From positions 26,958 to 90,957 of the forward strand of contig DF241061.1 of the NCBI GenBank assembly GCA_000507305.1: a DNA stretch of 64,000 nucleotides, written 5' to 3'. Of this stretch, positions 52,928 through 63,894 are shown one piece after another. Source of the DNA: Breviolum minutum Mf 1.05b.01. Lineage: Eukaryota; Sar; Dinophyceae; Suessiales; Symbiodiniaceae. The first letter of the stretch is position 1. Each line of letters begins with the position of its first letter. A model generated the notes under the pieces. The model ran no database searches. It saw nothing but the letters and a program-made list of their open reading frames with translations, and was not told the DNA's origin. The translations under genes were made by a program, and so were the position numbers.

Positions 52928-52976
52928 GTGGCATTGCTTGGGCTGATATCTTTGTTGCCAGAGATACCAAGAAACC
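52928..52976 (-). CDS. Candidate small exon following 53495-53586
   Basis: The acceptor TGTATTTTTGGTTCGCAAG and donor CCAC|GTTGAA bound 49 bp, phase 0 to 1, peptide GFLVSLATKISAQAMP. It is phase-compatible with 53495-53586. Both strands are open across 52858-53040. Confidence 0.42.
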
Positions 52977-53494
52977 CTTGCGAACCAAAAATACAGGGCA
53001 AAACATCAAATCTATAGCAATGGCTTGGAGCCGTTGGTAAATGTCCCAAATCTGATGGGAAAAAAAATCACAAGAAATGTCCAACATCTTCGTGGGTGAA
53101 AAGAAATGTCACATTATGTCAGATTGATCTACCGGCGCGAGCAGCAAACCAAAATAAAATGGACAAAACATTTTGAGCTTTTGAAAAAAAACCTCGCACA
53201 ACTTTCATCATGCCCAGTATGCGTATATACACAAAAATAAAAAAAATGTTTTTGTAGATATACAACAAATCTAAATATATATATATAAACATAAACATGT
53301 AAACACGGGAAATATAACCAAGCAGAATGTCTGATGACAAAAACAGACTCTAAAACGACTGTTTAATATCAGCCCGATGCCTAGACATCTCAAAATCTCC
53401 AGTTACCTCCCTAGAAGGGCATTCTGACCTCACAAATAGGTCCGAAGCAGTTTTGCTTTTTTTGGCCTCGCCCGTGGACGCGCCTGCCAACTAC

Positions 53495-53586
53495 CTTGCA
53501 ATCCTTGTCTAAAAGGACTTCTCCATCACAAACTCCTCGAGACCGTGTAAACTGGTCTGGATCAAGAGGGGTCGAATGAAGGCGTT
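53495..53586 (-). CDS. Internal exon of a minus-strand gene, unknown protein
   Basis: The acceptor CTTCCTTTTCGGACCTTTAC then CTAG and the donor TGCAAG|GTAGTT are excellent. It is 92 bp, phase 1 to 0. The other two frames have stops. The peptide starts RLHSTPLDPDQFTRSRGVCD and ends GEVLLDKDCK. No family is recognised. Confidence 0.7.
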
Positions 53587-53671
53587 CTAGGTAAAGGTCC
53601 GAAAAGGAAGCATGGAACCCAAAGGAATGTGCCACACCTGTAGGATCCTTGTATAATATATATATATAATT

Positions 53672-53738
53672 ATCGACATTTGGTTGATTTTTATGGTAAA
53701 TGTAGGTAAATATACCATACTATGGATGGTATGGGTAA
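53672..53738. repeat. Family D half element
   Basis: TTTTTATGGTAAATGTAGGT and AAATATACCATACTATGG form one arm. Confidence 0.65.
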
Positions 53739-53828
53739 GCGAAAGGGTTCCATGATTTTTGCAAACCAGCCATTTCGAACTCCCATCGGATGTTTTCGGA
53801 AGTATATATTGTTTGTTTTTTCTTCCAG

Positions 53829-53918
53829 GTTCCTATACATCAGTTCACCCTGTGTGGCGCAACAAAATTTGGCAAAAGCAAACCCTTCTTGCTGACATCC
53901 CCTGCCAAATTTGTCAAG
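53829..53918 (+). CDS. Internal exon, unknown protein
   Basis: The acceptor TATTGTTTGTTTTTTCTTCC then AG and the donor GTCAAG|GTACGG are excellent. It is 90 bp. Phase 0 reads VPIHQFTLCGATKFGKSKPF; phase 1 reads SYTSVHPVWRNKIWQKQTLL. Both are open, so the exon is better supported than its frame. It lies opposite in strand to 53495-53586, so two genes meet here. Confidence 0.62.
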
Positions 53919-54092
53919 GTACGGTAATGTCTGAATCTTCGAAATTAATTGGATCTTGGGTCAGACCCCCTCGACATCCTCATGCAATAGACTTCTGGGT
54001 TCCTGTTGCATGCATATTTCTATGAATGAAGTAGCTTCCCTGGAAGTCTGATAAATTCTCGTGCCCTCAATCCATGCATCAGGTGTCCAAGA

Positions 54093-54200
54093 ATACCCTC
54101 CCTGAAACCAAATTTAGCCCTTCAAAATAAATGCTTGGAAGATGAAATTCCTTTTGGGATGACCTGTTTTCAGGGGCTCTGTTAGTTTCAGGGAGTGTAT
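54093..54200. repeat. Family C palindromic element
   Basis: TACCCTCCCTGAAACCAAAT mirrors CTCTGTTAGTTTCAGGGAGT then GTA. Confidence 0.9.
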
Positions 54201-54726
54201 AATCATTATAAATATATATGTATTGTCCATTCCCTTTGATAGGTCAAATCTTACACGGGTGAAGTGTGAATGGCACTTACCTGCTGCCAACATTTTTCTC
54301 ATCCTGCCTCAAACAAGTAGCATCTGGCGCATAGATTGCGTCAAATCAAACAACCAAACATTAGCTTCGTTTCAACGCAGTGTTTGATCTAAGTGTGTGT
54401 AGGGCGTCTTGCCAGTTAGAACTATCTTTGCACGGAATATGATGTCATGTTTAGAAAACAGAAGAAAATGCATGGAAAACGCTGGAGTGCAAAAGTGTTG
54501 TTTACACATCTTCAATGTACAGTGCTGCATATGTGTGTATATGTGTAGTAAAGCCTTTAAAGGGTAGTTGAGAGTGATTTTTTGCAGTGACCACGTGGGC
54601 CCCTACCATTTGCGAGCATCGCATCTGTTGATCCCCAACTTTTGAATCCCTAAAAGTTGGGTTTCAATCATTACATGTGCTGGGGTCATCCCACCTGTAA
54701 CAAAGATATATACAACCCTACCATAT

Positions 54727-54829
54727 CTTGTTGGTGGTTTCAACCTATCTGAAAAATATTAGTCAAATTGGATCATTTCCTCAAGCAGGGGAGATTTTTT
54801 TGAATCCACCAAGAACCTGGACCTAGATA
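54727..54829. repeat. Family A element, copy 13
   Basis: CTTGTTGGTGGTTTCAACCT and the core GTCAAATTGGATCATTTCC; diverged right end AACCTGGACCTAG. Confidence 0.75.
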
Positions 54830-55081
54830 TATTGGGTTTATAAGTTTCTGCCCCTACTTTTGCGAACCAATGGGACTTGATCCACCCTACCAGGCCCTAC
54901 CGTTTCTCCCAGGGTCCACCCCCGGGGCGGGCGTCGTCCTTTCAACACACTCTCGAAGCTGGATAACAAACGACTGGAATCCTCCGAGGCCAAGTCCGCC
55001 ATAATCCTGGCGGCTTTGCTTTGAAAATCACCCCGTTTTTTTTGGTAAAGGAAGAAATGGTGATCCATTTTAACCAAACCA

Positions 55082-55255
55082 CGGGTACCACCAAATCATC
55101 CATTTAATAAGGTTTCCATTCTTTGAATATATTTTAATCATCCATTTTGGGGTTTCAACTGGTTGGTGGTTGAGTTTCAACCCATCTGAAAACTATGATC
55201 GTCAAATTGGATCATCTCCCCAAGTAGGGATGAAAATATAAAATGTTTGAAAATA
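55082..55255. repeat. Family B remnant joined to family A copy 14
   Basis: GGGTACCACCAAATCATCCA and TTAATCATCCATTTTGGGGT are family B. They run directly into CTGGTTGGTGGTTGAGTTTC, a family A element truncated at its right end. Confidence 0.78.
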
Positions 55256-56047
55256 TAATAAGGGTGGTCCATGGTTCTTTCGCCACATCCTGAAATCAGT
55301 ATCCTGTTCTGGCAAACATGCTGAAATCAATATTCTCTTCTGACAAATTAAAAATCAAAACCACATGCCAATCATATACCATAGAATTGTGAACCAATAT
55401 AAAAAGACACATCGCAATGATGTATGTTTATGACATGCAATAAGCACCATCAAAAATCAATCAGTTTTATTCAGATAATGGGTGTGTCAAAAATCGAAAC
55501 GTGAATCTTCCAGTCATTCCAGGTGCTGAAATGCAATTCGCCAGGCATCCCCGAAAGTCCAGGCGCGTGTCTTCGGGGAAAACTTCTTTGAACATTTAAC
55601 TGACATAGATACCAAAAAACAAAGCAAATGGTGGTCCGGAAAAGGGAAACTGCTTTGAAACACGACTGTTGTATTCTAGTTTCACCGTTTCTAGATGAAC
55701 AAAAACCAGGAATTATATGTCTTGTCTACTGTACTATTCTTGGCATTCCCCTTCACTTAAAATCATATGATATCAAATGACAATGGGATTCTGTGAGGAG
55801 GGGGGGATAATCCGATCAATAAAAAGACAAATGGAAAAATGTGTGGGTTTTGGTGAGTATAGACAGTATAGACATCATTGTCCTCGCACGCACAGACTGT
55901 TCCATGACGTAAGCGGTGATGGCCACCAACCTTACTTTTTCAAGGCTGGTAACCCAACTGCATGAAGTTGAACGACAACAAGAACCAAAATCATCCAATG
56001 TCGACTTGCTGTCAATATTTTGGGGACCACGGTGCCCGTGATGATAT
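55256..56047. other. No gene supported
   Basis: AT-rich DNA with a small direct repeat (CTGAAATCA(A/G)TATYCTSTTC at 55290 and 55320). Frames at 55777-56082 overlap on both strands. Confidence 0.5.
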
Positions 56048-56153
56048 GGATGTTTCCTTAAATGACGGTACCCCCAAGTCATCCATTTTGATAGGGTTTT
56101 CCATATAAACCATCCATTTTGGGGGTTTCCCCCCTATTTTTGGAAACCACCAT
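56048..56153. repeat. Family B palindromic element, copy 6
   Basis: GGATGTTTCCTTAAATGACG and CCCCTATTTTTGGAAACCAC are the arms. Confidence 0.85.
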
Positions 56154-56269
56154 ATCTAAGAATCTACGACTTGGCAAACTTTGGACCCTGTGAACAGCCA
56201 GGTGGATTTTGGACTGAGAGATTCAGCTCACATGTCTGGCATACAAAACCAACCAACTCTTCTTTAGAA

Positions 56270-56350
56270 AAACGCCCCTGGAAGATTAACGGCTGGTTCA
56301 CCTACAAATAACCCATTTAGAAAGAAAGGAATTGATCTGAACCAAACCTC
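56270..56350. repeat. Family L left half
   Basis: CGCCCCTGGAAGATTAACGG and AAATAACCCATTTAGAAAG match 34489 onward. Confidence 0.7.
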
Positions 56351-56647
56351 CATGAGAGAATTATGTGCAAAATGTGAAAATCTTCTGGGGTGTTTTCAAC
56401 CCTGGATTTTTTTTGGTCGGTCCAAAACCATTCGATTGAACACAGCAGCCTTGCCCTTTTTGAGGCGAGTCACAAATGTCCAGCGGCTTTTTCCACCAAG
56501 GCGGTGGCTCCGAAAAAATCTGCTCCTAAAGGACCTCAAAATGCTCGTTGCTGGTGTCTGAGAGTTGTGCTGGCTGGATGTTCCAGAGATATAAGGTTGG
56601 GATCCTAAAATGTGATCTTGGTGATTAATGTGTGGTAAGCAAACAAA

Positions 56648-56695
56648 CTGTTGGTGGAAGAAATCCCGCGTTCACCTGTTGAGGTTGGTACTTTA
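56648..56695. repeat. Family E left-arm remnant
   Basis: CTGTTGGTGGAAGAAATCCC then GTTCACCTGTTGAGGTTGGT. Confidence 0.65.
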
Positions 56696-56728
56696 CATCG
56701 ATTTTCCATGGCTTTCAGGAGTTCACGT

Positions 56729-56835
56729 ACACCCAGGAAAATTAACATGGAAGCTGGGAATGCACCCCTGGAAGAGGAACATCATCGACTCCAAACCATG
56801 ATTTTCAAGGTTCTATGTGAATCTTCGGGAGTCTA
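56729..56835. repeat. Family C/L-like element
   Basis: ACACCCAGGAAAATTAACAT mirrors ATGTGAATCTTCGGGAGT. Confidence 0.6.
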
Positions 56836-57829
56836 GTGCTGTTTTGTTCGGCCAAGTGTCTCAGTGCTTGCTTGCAAACGGCAACCATAATAGCAATGCC
56901 ACAGAATGGCACCGTGGCAAGCCAATCAAAAAACCTGGGTTCCAAGCAGGGGAGCCCTGGATGTCTACATAGGCGTGACAAGTAGTAAATTTGTCAATAC
57001 TGTTGATGGAAAACATCCTACACCAGTTTAAACAAAAAACGCATGCACACACACCCAAAAAAAAGTGGCATAGAAACATCTACAAACAAACGCTACACAT
57101 GCATAACCACAATGGTCTTTCTCTCCCTTTTTTTTATCATACATATTTACATTATTATATAAAAAACATATGTACATACATCATCTAAATATGTATATAT
57201 ATATATATATCATCCTTACTTACATCATTGAATGTATTTGTTGTGGTATCACGTCTTGCTTTAAACGGGTCATGGATTCTACCACCCTAAGAATCATTGG
57301 ACCCTCCAATGGAGGGGTCAACAAAAACCTGTATATGCTAAGGGTCTGGGTTCTCAAAATAGCCACTGGATTGAGGGGTCAGGATTCTTTTAGAATGTTT
57401 CCATCGAGTCACACCATGGAGGCTAAGAGATTGGCTGCAAGATGTTGGATTTCCAGCGCTGCAAACTCCTCGTAAAATCGTCTGCTTTAAGGAAGGATGA
57501 TGGGCGGTTGGAGGTTTACCACTCAAATATTTGTCTAGGTTCCTGGGGTGTAAAGTCTTGGGGTGTTAGTATTCAACTACCCTGTGTGACTATCATTGGT
57601 TAAATGACGATATATGAATATATATGATATGTCTAGATGAGATGTAATGAACTAGATGATTTGAAAAGAGTGATGAAATTCAACATATTTTGACCCCAAC
57701 TATATAATGTCGCGCTAATCTTTGCCAATCAAACAATCTTACATCTTTGTTTGCAATTCTCAGGACCCTCACATTTCGGTGTAACACCGCAACTGGACCT
57801 TTCGGACCTCGTGACTTTGAGGACTGGAG

Positions 57830-57948
57830 AAGATCATGGCACCGGTTGCAAGGATCAAGTTCAATGTGATGGCCATCCGGACGTTACGTGAGGTGGAAGG
57901 GACCAAGTCTGACAGGTGGAGAGCAGGAGGTCGTCAACGACGATGGTA
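57830..57948 (+). mobile_element. Possible Copia-type polyprotein fragment
   Basis: A short plus frame from ATG 57835 reads MAPVARIKFNVMAIRTLREV and stops after a basic tail (RWRAGGRQRRW). The order APVARI...IR recalls the start of the Copia reverse-transcriptase domain. The fragment is only 36 codons and is followed by simple tandem DNA, so it is weak. Confidence 0.25.
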
Positions 57949-58011
57949 GGCTAGAGGCTGCTTCCACCCTGTCTTTTTAACGTTGGTTATAACCTAGGTT
58001 TACTCAGTTGG

Positions 58012-58130
58012 TATGTCAGGTAGTAATTTTGTTATACCTGATTGTTATGTCAGGTAGTAATCTTGTTATACCTCATTGCTATGTAGGGCAGAACCTAGTT
58101 ATGTAGGTTATATCATTGTTGTACCTCAAT
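58012..58130. repeat. Tandem 34-bp units
   Basis: TATGTCAGGTAGTAATTTTG plus TTATACCTGATTGT repeats as TATGTCAGGTAGTAATCTTG plus TTATACCTCATTGC, followed by a decayed third unit. Confidence 0.92.
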
Positions 58131-58526
58131 TATGCAGTTCACAGCCTAGTTTATTACCAGTTGATTGCCAACAATTTACTGCTAACTTCAGCTGAATAAA
58201 TTGGAGCCCAGAATAGTCCTTGCCTGAATCAATACACATCTTCACCAAAGGGCTCCCTATCCTCATCTTCACTACACTAGTGAACAAAACCCTTCACCAA
58301 AACTCTTGCAGGTTAAAAAAATGAAGTCGTAACGGGCATTCCTATTGCAGACAGTACGCACAAACATCACAAACTCTCACCTTCATACACCTTCAAATTC
58401 TCAAAATAAGGTGCCCTGGTTTAAAAAAAAAGGACATGCACTTGCAAAAAACATCCATTTTGGGGGTTCATTTTTTTTCTGGAGCGGACACTAACACACC
58501 GATTTGTCCGTCTGGCCCCCTGCCAG

Positions 58527-58612
58527 GCACACAACCTACCTCTGTAGAAGGACATGTCCACACACCAACCAATGCAAGGCATGAGCAGCTCCATTCCCTA
58601 CAACGGAGATGA
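58527..58612 (+). CDS. Candidate terminal exon
   Basis: The acceptor GTCCGTCTGGCCCCCTGCCAG is pyrimidine-rich. The only frame open to the end (phase 1) reads TQPTSVEGHVHTPTNARHEQ and stops at 58610-58612. A family A element begins 25 bp further on. Confidence 0.4.
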
Positions 58613-58637
58613 ACAACGGCCGTTTGCAAAAGCTAGT

Positions 58638-58735
58638 CTGGCTGGTGGTTTCAAACCATTTGAAAAATATTAGTCAAATTGGATCATTTCCCCAGGTAGG
58701 GGTGAAAATATAAAATATTTGAAACCACCACCTAG
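58638..58735. repeat. Family A element, copy 15, well preserved
   Basis: It starts CTGGCTGGTGGTTTCAAACC and ends GAAACCACCACCTAG. The flanking TAGT on both sides is a 4-bp duplication. Confidence 0.92.
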
Positions 58736-58739
58736 TAGT

Positions 58740-59940
58740 TGATGAAGTAAAATTCAATGCATTAATTACTTGGGATTGTTGAACATCTAGAAAGGAGTAT
58801 ATCGAATCATTACATATGAAATGCTATGAGTGCTTTGTATCAAGTGTTTCAAATGAACTCCTTTTTTTATCAACAGTATTTCAACTAATTTTGTTTATCT
58901 AAATGCACGTCCTTCCAATCGGAATCAGGGCAGCTGGCGGCAGCTGGAAAGAATCAGCCCTTGCAAGACCACCAAATATGGGGTTGATCTCGCCTGAGGT
59001 AAAAATAAGTTGCCTCAAATTGTATGAATTTTAAGGAACTTCTTGATAGTCTCCTTTTTTGTTTAGTTGGAAATGTTGGGGCATAAATCATACTGCAATT
59101 TCTTGAAAGCAAATGAATTCCCCGTGAAAAACCTCAAGATCTTTATCACTGCAGGATGGGAGTCCCCACTAAATCTTAATGGATTCCAAGGAAGCTGGGC
59201 CCCCACCATCAATATGACTAACCCAAGTAGCAAATCTTCTTTACCCCAAAAAATCCCGAAGGACTCAGGACCAGACCCAAACCAACTGCCAGGTCCAAAT
59301 GGCTAAAAACAAACACTGCGCCCCCAGTGTACCAGCCCGTAAAAAACATGGCCAAGAAACTGTATATAAATTAGGTTCGTGTAGAAATTTCAAATATGTA
59401 CCCACTGCCACTATACAGGCGAAATGAACCTGGGACAGTTGGTGGGAGGTAACGGTGGGTGAAATTTACATAGCTCTGAGTAGGAGTCTTTGAATCATCT
59501 GGGTGATCAAATAAGATGAATAACATTTAACAATTGAGCAATAAAATAAAGATTAACCTTATTTCCTTGTCAAATGTTGTCAAAGCATGGCAAGTGGCGG
59601 GTTATGAATACTAGAGTGCATGACCCGCCGGGAAACAATACCACTCGCTATTGGGCGCATTTCTAGTGCTACCTGTTACCTCTTACCAAGTTCCCGCTGA
59701 TTGTTCCTACAGCAAGTCGACTGGTAAATGGATTCCATTGTCATGTGTGAAATCCTTACCCTGTGGTGAACCAACATGGAAAACCCCACCATGAATGTAT
59801 CAGAGTACATGTCTTTCCGAAAAAAAACACATATGACTTTCCACTGCTAGAAAAGGAAAAAAATCAGGGTCACTCAAAGTTTGCATCTGGGTGTTGGAGC
59901 TTGTACCCAAAAACCCTTGCTAGTGTTGCTGCGGCTCAGC
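58740..59940. other. No gene supported
   Basis: Unique AT-rich DNA. The frame at 59067-59306 (MEMLGHKSYCNFLKANEF) lacks clear exon bounds. Confidence 0.45.
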
Positions 59941-59947
59941 TGGTACT

Positions 59948-60003
59948 ACTGTTGATGGTTCAGAAATCCCAAACAACCACCGTTTGGATGGTTAAAACCC
60001 CAT
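59948..60003. repeat. Family E variant, left arm
   Basis: CTGTTGATGGTTCAGAAATC and CCAAACAACCACCGTTTGG. Confidence 0.6.
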
Positions 60004-60189
60004 AAATAATGGGATAATCAGCATATCCCAGATTCATCGAGAGCGAGTTAGCATTAACCGCGAATTTTGCCCATCGAAAATAACCTGCAGCCGCCTAGAT
60101 ATCTGCAAGGTTTTTCCCCAACTTCCTGCTGACGTGCATCTTGCGAGCTGTAGGTATAACTTGTTTCAAACACATGATCCCAAACGATC

Positions 60190-60393
60190 CTACTGTTGAT
60201 GGAAGAAATCCGGCGTTCACCAGTTGAGGTTGGTAATTTCTCTCATTATCTACAACTGGTTGGTGGTTTCAACCCATCTAACAAATATTAGTCAAATTGG
60301 ATCATTTCCCCAAGTCAGGTGAACATAAATGTTTGAAACCACCACCCAGAACGTTTTATACATCCCAGGTGGTGCAGGATTTCTTCCATACAT
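60190..60393. repeat. Family E element interrupted by family A
   Basis: The left arm CTACTGTTGATGGAAGAAAT is at 60190 and the right arm CATCCCAGGTGGTGCAGGAT then TTCTTCCAT at 60362-60390. A complete family A copy sits between them at 60256-60350. Confidence 0.85.
60256..60350. repeat. Family A element, copy 16, nested in family E
   Basis: It starts CTGGTTGGTGGTTTCAACCC and ends GAAACCACCACCCAG. Confidence 0.92.
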
Positions 60394-60644
60394 CTTTCAA
60401 ATTTTCAGTCATGGAGCCTTTGCGTTACTTTGCCAATCCGACCCGCTTTTTTTTTGAGATTCCCAAGGCACTGTGAATTTAATGGCTCGTCGATAGTTCC
60501 TAATGCGAATCTTATGAAGTTCCTTCTCCACCCTGAGATCTGCATTGGATAACCTGCTGCTCGGATGGTTGGTTGCCTGGATCCCACGAAAAATGAGGTG
60601 AAACACGCAAAATGTGGCCTGTTCATACATGGGCCAAAATCTAT

Positions 60645-60711
60645 CCCCATATGATCCATGTATGGCATATTTGCATATATTTGCCTACATTAATACATGG
60701 ATTCTATGGGT
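60645..60711. repeat. Family D element, shortened
   Basis: CATATGATCCATGTATGGCA and ATTAATACATGGATTCTATG. Confidence 0.7.
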
Positions 60712-60835
60712 ACCCTCTAGTGAACAATGTTCCCACAACCCGTGAGAAAGCCAAACAAAAATCATCGACTCAAACATGCCAAATTAAAAGGAGAGATATG
60801 TGATCCTGGGTAAATGTTGAGAACTATATACCAAA

Positions 60836-60945
60836 GCTCCAAGGGGTGTCAATTAAACCCTAAGGGTCGTCCAATTAGCCACCCTTTAATTAGCTTGTTA
60901 ATTGACACCAGTTAGTAACGGCACCATTTAAGGCACCCTTAAAAA
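60836..60945. repeat. Family G element
   Basis: CCAAGGGGTGTCAATTAAAC at the left, TTAATTGACACCAGTTAGTA and CATTTAAGGCACCCTT at the right. Confidence 0.7.
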
Positions 60946-62180
60946 CAGGTTCAGATTGTTTCTCCAAGTTCTTCGGAACATGTTTCCACTGGAGAGTTTG
61001 GAATTTACAGTGGCTGTATTGCCATGCAAAAAGGTCGCAAAACGCAGCTGGAGGTCATTTTGCATTCCAGAACTATAGCGAAAGGGTCTTGTCTAACGAT
61101 GAGCAACTATATGTGTACATTATTGTGCATTGATTATGCAAAATATAGTTGTACAAGTACAAATAATATCAACACATATTCAAAGTGCAGCATGTGATAT
61201 ATTTCTATATATTAAATCAAATGATGTTAAAATTGAATATTTAACACTATAACATCATATACCACACATCGCTGATTCCATCAATCCTGGTTCATCATCA
61301 ACTCGAATCCATGTATATTACATACATCGCATAGATTCATTTTTCCTCCTCCATGCTTAACCTTCACCATACCAGTGTATAACTTTTCCCTCCAAGAAAT
61401 GAATTATCAATGCAATTTCGTAAGATTTTTCAAAAAATAATGATTCTAAGAAATCATCTCGTATTTTCCAAGTCATCTTTTCAAAACTCAGCGAAATTTT
61501 CCCCAAAAACAAAAACATGGATTCCTCCCGCTACCACCTGTCCAAGACATCAATGGATTTATCTTCACTCCCAAGCCCCCCCGAAAACCGCCAACCTTGA
61601 AGGATGTGAACCTCAAGGTAACTGGGGGCCCAGTGATTTTTTTTGCCACAAATTGGCGCCAAATGGTTGGTTGCTAAAGCCCAAAAAAACCGATGGTTTT
61701 TAAGGGGCCAATGGGTCAATGGAAAGCATTAAATTAATAGTACAGTTTCCGTCTTCTGAACTTCTTAGGCACTATTTTTTCAGGCCGACATTCGTGGATG
61801 TGTTTGGGAGAGTGTGCTGGAAAATGATTCGAGTATGGAAACGTATCATGATGTATCCAAATGAGTGGTCAGTGTTGATTGCTTGAACATCTTGAAAAGG
61901 TAGATCTCGTACTTGAACCTCCTATCAAACTCAAAAGGTTGAACGGATCATATAGCAAACTTATGTCAAACAAGGCGAATGATCACATGAGAAAATGTGT
62001 TTGTTTGATGATACGTGTCTCATAATCAATGAATCCATGGCAAAATACATCGACCATTGTTGGGCTAGTTTTGGATTTCAGGTGATGTCTTTGTTTGCCA
62101 CCAAGGTCACTCCAAAAATTCAGCAAGTGATGTAGACCCTCTCGGACACCATGCTCCGTGAGGTGAAGGTGTGCAAGCAC
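60946..62180. other. No gene supported
   Basis: AT-rich spacer (61090-61400 especially). Overlapping frames at 61983-62222 (minus) and 62185-62496 (plus) are listed among rejected items. Confidence 0.45.
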
Positions 62181-62545
62181 AAAGATGGTCGCCAGAACCA
62201 CCGGTAGACTCCATGAGACCATGATACGACGGTTGGGCGGCCGGTTGGTTTTCCCCGCAACGGTTGAACCGGGGCCGGGGGGGGTTGCAAGTCCGGGTTG
62301 TCACAAGTTACTAGGCTTCGGTGGATGGGTTTTCAGTCATTTCCACGGCGTTCAAGTCTTTTCAACATCATCTTATTGGGGTTTCAAACATCCAATTTTT
62401 AGCGGAAGGCACTTCTGGAGGGCTTTAGATGGTTTCCTTCCTAAAGTATTTGCATCGAGACTCATCCGCTTGGAATTTCACTTAAAACATGTGTAGTCCA
62501 TAATCATAAAGCTGCTGTCCCTTTGGCGTATGTCACTTCTGCCAG

Positions 62546-62603
62546 GCACGGCTGTTTGAGCCTTCAAGCAAAAGCCAATGGGAAACAAATGATGAATCTA
62601 ATA
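62546..62603 (+). CDS. Weak candidate exon
   Basis: After GTATGTCACTTCTGCCAG the frame reads ARLFEPSSKSQWETNDESN up to a family C element. No donor is visible before the element, and the minus strand is open as well. Confidence 0.3.
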
Positions 62604-62719
62604 CACCCCTGAAAGCTAACACGGAAGCCAAAGATTGCTGGTTTGAAAGTTTGTAGATGTTTCTCCTTTTCCCAGTGGGTATTTTCAGGTGCCATGGTAT
62701 TTTTGTCGGTGGTGTACAC
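62602..62719. repeat. Family C-like element, diverged
   Basis: ATACACCCCTGAAAGCTAAC mirrors TATTTTTGTCGGTGGTGTAC weakly, with TTTTCAGGTGCCATGG. Confidence 0.6.
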
Positions 62720-62762
62720 TATAACGCTATAATGACAAGAGATTTCCGGAACTCCCCCTTAC

Positions 62763-62820
62763 ATTCCTGCAAGACAAAGTAAAATTGTCTTGGGTCCTGC
62801 CCAAAAACCGCCCAAACACA
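62763..62820 (-). CDS. Candidate internal exon, strand ambiguous
   Basis: The acceptor TTATCCACTATTACAG and donor GAAT|GTAAGG are both good. It is 58 bp; phase 0 reads CVWAVFGQDPRQFYFVLQE. The other minus frames and two plus frames are also open. Confidence 0.42.
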
Positions 62821-62898
62821 CTGTAATAGTGGATAACTAGTGAAGGGCAATACAGTCTCTTTCTTATAAGATAGTCATGAGTCATGAATATATAATAT

Positions 62899-63002
62899 CT
62901 AGTTGGTGGTTGAACCAACTCATTTGAAAAGTATTAGTCAAAATGGGAATCTTCCTCAAGTCAGGGTGAAAGATTTTTAACAAAAAGAAGCCACAACCTA
63001 GA
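62899..63002. repeat. Family A element, copy 17
   Basis: It starts CTAGTTGGTGGTTGAACC and ends AGCCACAACCTAG. It ends 19 bp before the exon at 63022. Confidence 0.88.
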
Positions 63003-63021
63003 TGTTTTCGTGCTTTTACAG

Positions 63022-63125
63022 CGTTCTGGCAGCCTTCATCTAAAAAATGTCTCAGCTTTTTGGGCCAACAACATCCAACGGAACTCTTCCCTCAAACAGT
63101 CGGGTTTCACCCCGAGTCATGGCTG
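63022..63125 (+). CDS. Internal exon of a plus-strand gene, unknown protein
   Basis: The acceptor TTTTCGTGCTTTTACAG is strong and the donor is GGCTG|GTCAAC. It is 104 bp, phase 0 to 2. The peptide starts RSGSLHLKNVSAFWANNIQR. It joins in phase to 63415-63481. The intron start coincides with the first base of a palindromic element (63126-63260). A minus frame is open over part of it. Confidence 0.58.
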
Positions 63126-63260
63126 GTCAACCTACCAACCCCCTGACGTAACCCCCTCCGGAAATAAGGGGTACAGTACATAAGGCTTTATTAAGGGAAA
63201 CGATATGGTCAACAAGCCCTTAATAAAGGGAGGGTATGTTACGTAGCGGGTAGGTTGACT
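63126..63260. repeat. Family K palindromic element at an intron start
   Basis: GTCAACCTACC at the left mirrors GGTAGGTTGAC at the right, with inner arms TGACGTAAC and GTTACGTA and a TTATTAAGG core. Confidence 0.85.
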
Positions 63261-63414
63261 TGCCATTATTCGGTTGTAATTTTTGTTGTTGATCAAAGTA
63301 CATAGTGATATACTATCAAATCATTCAAACTTTCCCAAAGATTAAATAAAAAACACATGTCACATGTTTGGGTGCTCCTGTTTCCTCACCTCTCCTCACC
63401 ACCATCTTTCCAAG

Positions 63415-63481
63415 GCGGGCCCCGCCTCTGTATCAACCTCACCCCACCAAGAGTTCCATGTGGATCCGGACCTCCGGCGAG
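63415..63481 (+). CDS. Next exon of the same plus-strand gene
   Basis: The acceptor CACCACCATCTTTCCAAG and donor GGCGAG|GTCAAA bound 67 bp, phase 2 to 0. The peptide is RAPPLYQPHPTKSSMWIRTS then GE. The phase agrees with 63022-63125. Confidence 0.57.
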
Positions 63482-63781
63482 GTCAAAATTGGTGCAAATG
63501 AGTAGCACAGTCAATCTTGAATCTTTTTAACCCAAAAAAAATGGAGAGATACACCTCGGAAAAAATGAACTTTTAAAAAGGTGCGGATACATCTATATCT
63601 ATATAAGTAAACTATGGCCTTTTGTTCGATTATTTTTGGGAGTCATCTTAGTTTCCAAGCCATCAAAGTGTCAGATGTGAAAAGTGGTGGCTTTCTGCCG
63701 GATAGTGAGTTTAAGATAGTTTAAGGGCTTTGATCCAGGGCCCGTGGATTCAAGGATTCCTGATACACCAACAAATAACCA

Positions 63782-63894
63782 TACTGTTGATTGTTGATGG
63801 ACAAAATCCTGCACCACCAAGGATGATGATTATCCCATTATTCATAGGGTTTTAAGCATCCCAGGTGGTGCAGGATTTCTTCCATCAACAGTAG
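63782..63894. repeat. Family E palindromic element, best copy
   Basis: TACTGTTGATTGTTGATGGA and AAATCCTGCACCACC mirror GGTGGTGCAGGATTTCTTCC and ATCAACAGTA, flanked by TA. Confidence 0.93.

Noticed and set aside
62185..62496. A 103-codon plus frame and overlapping minus frames
   Set aside because: Both strands are open over the same GC-rich piece and neither has a good acceptor-donor pair.
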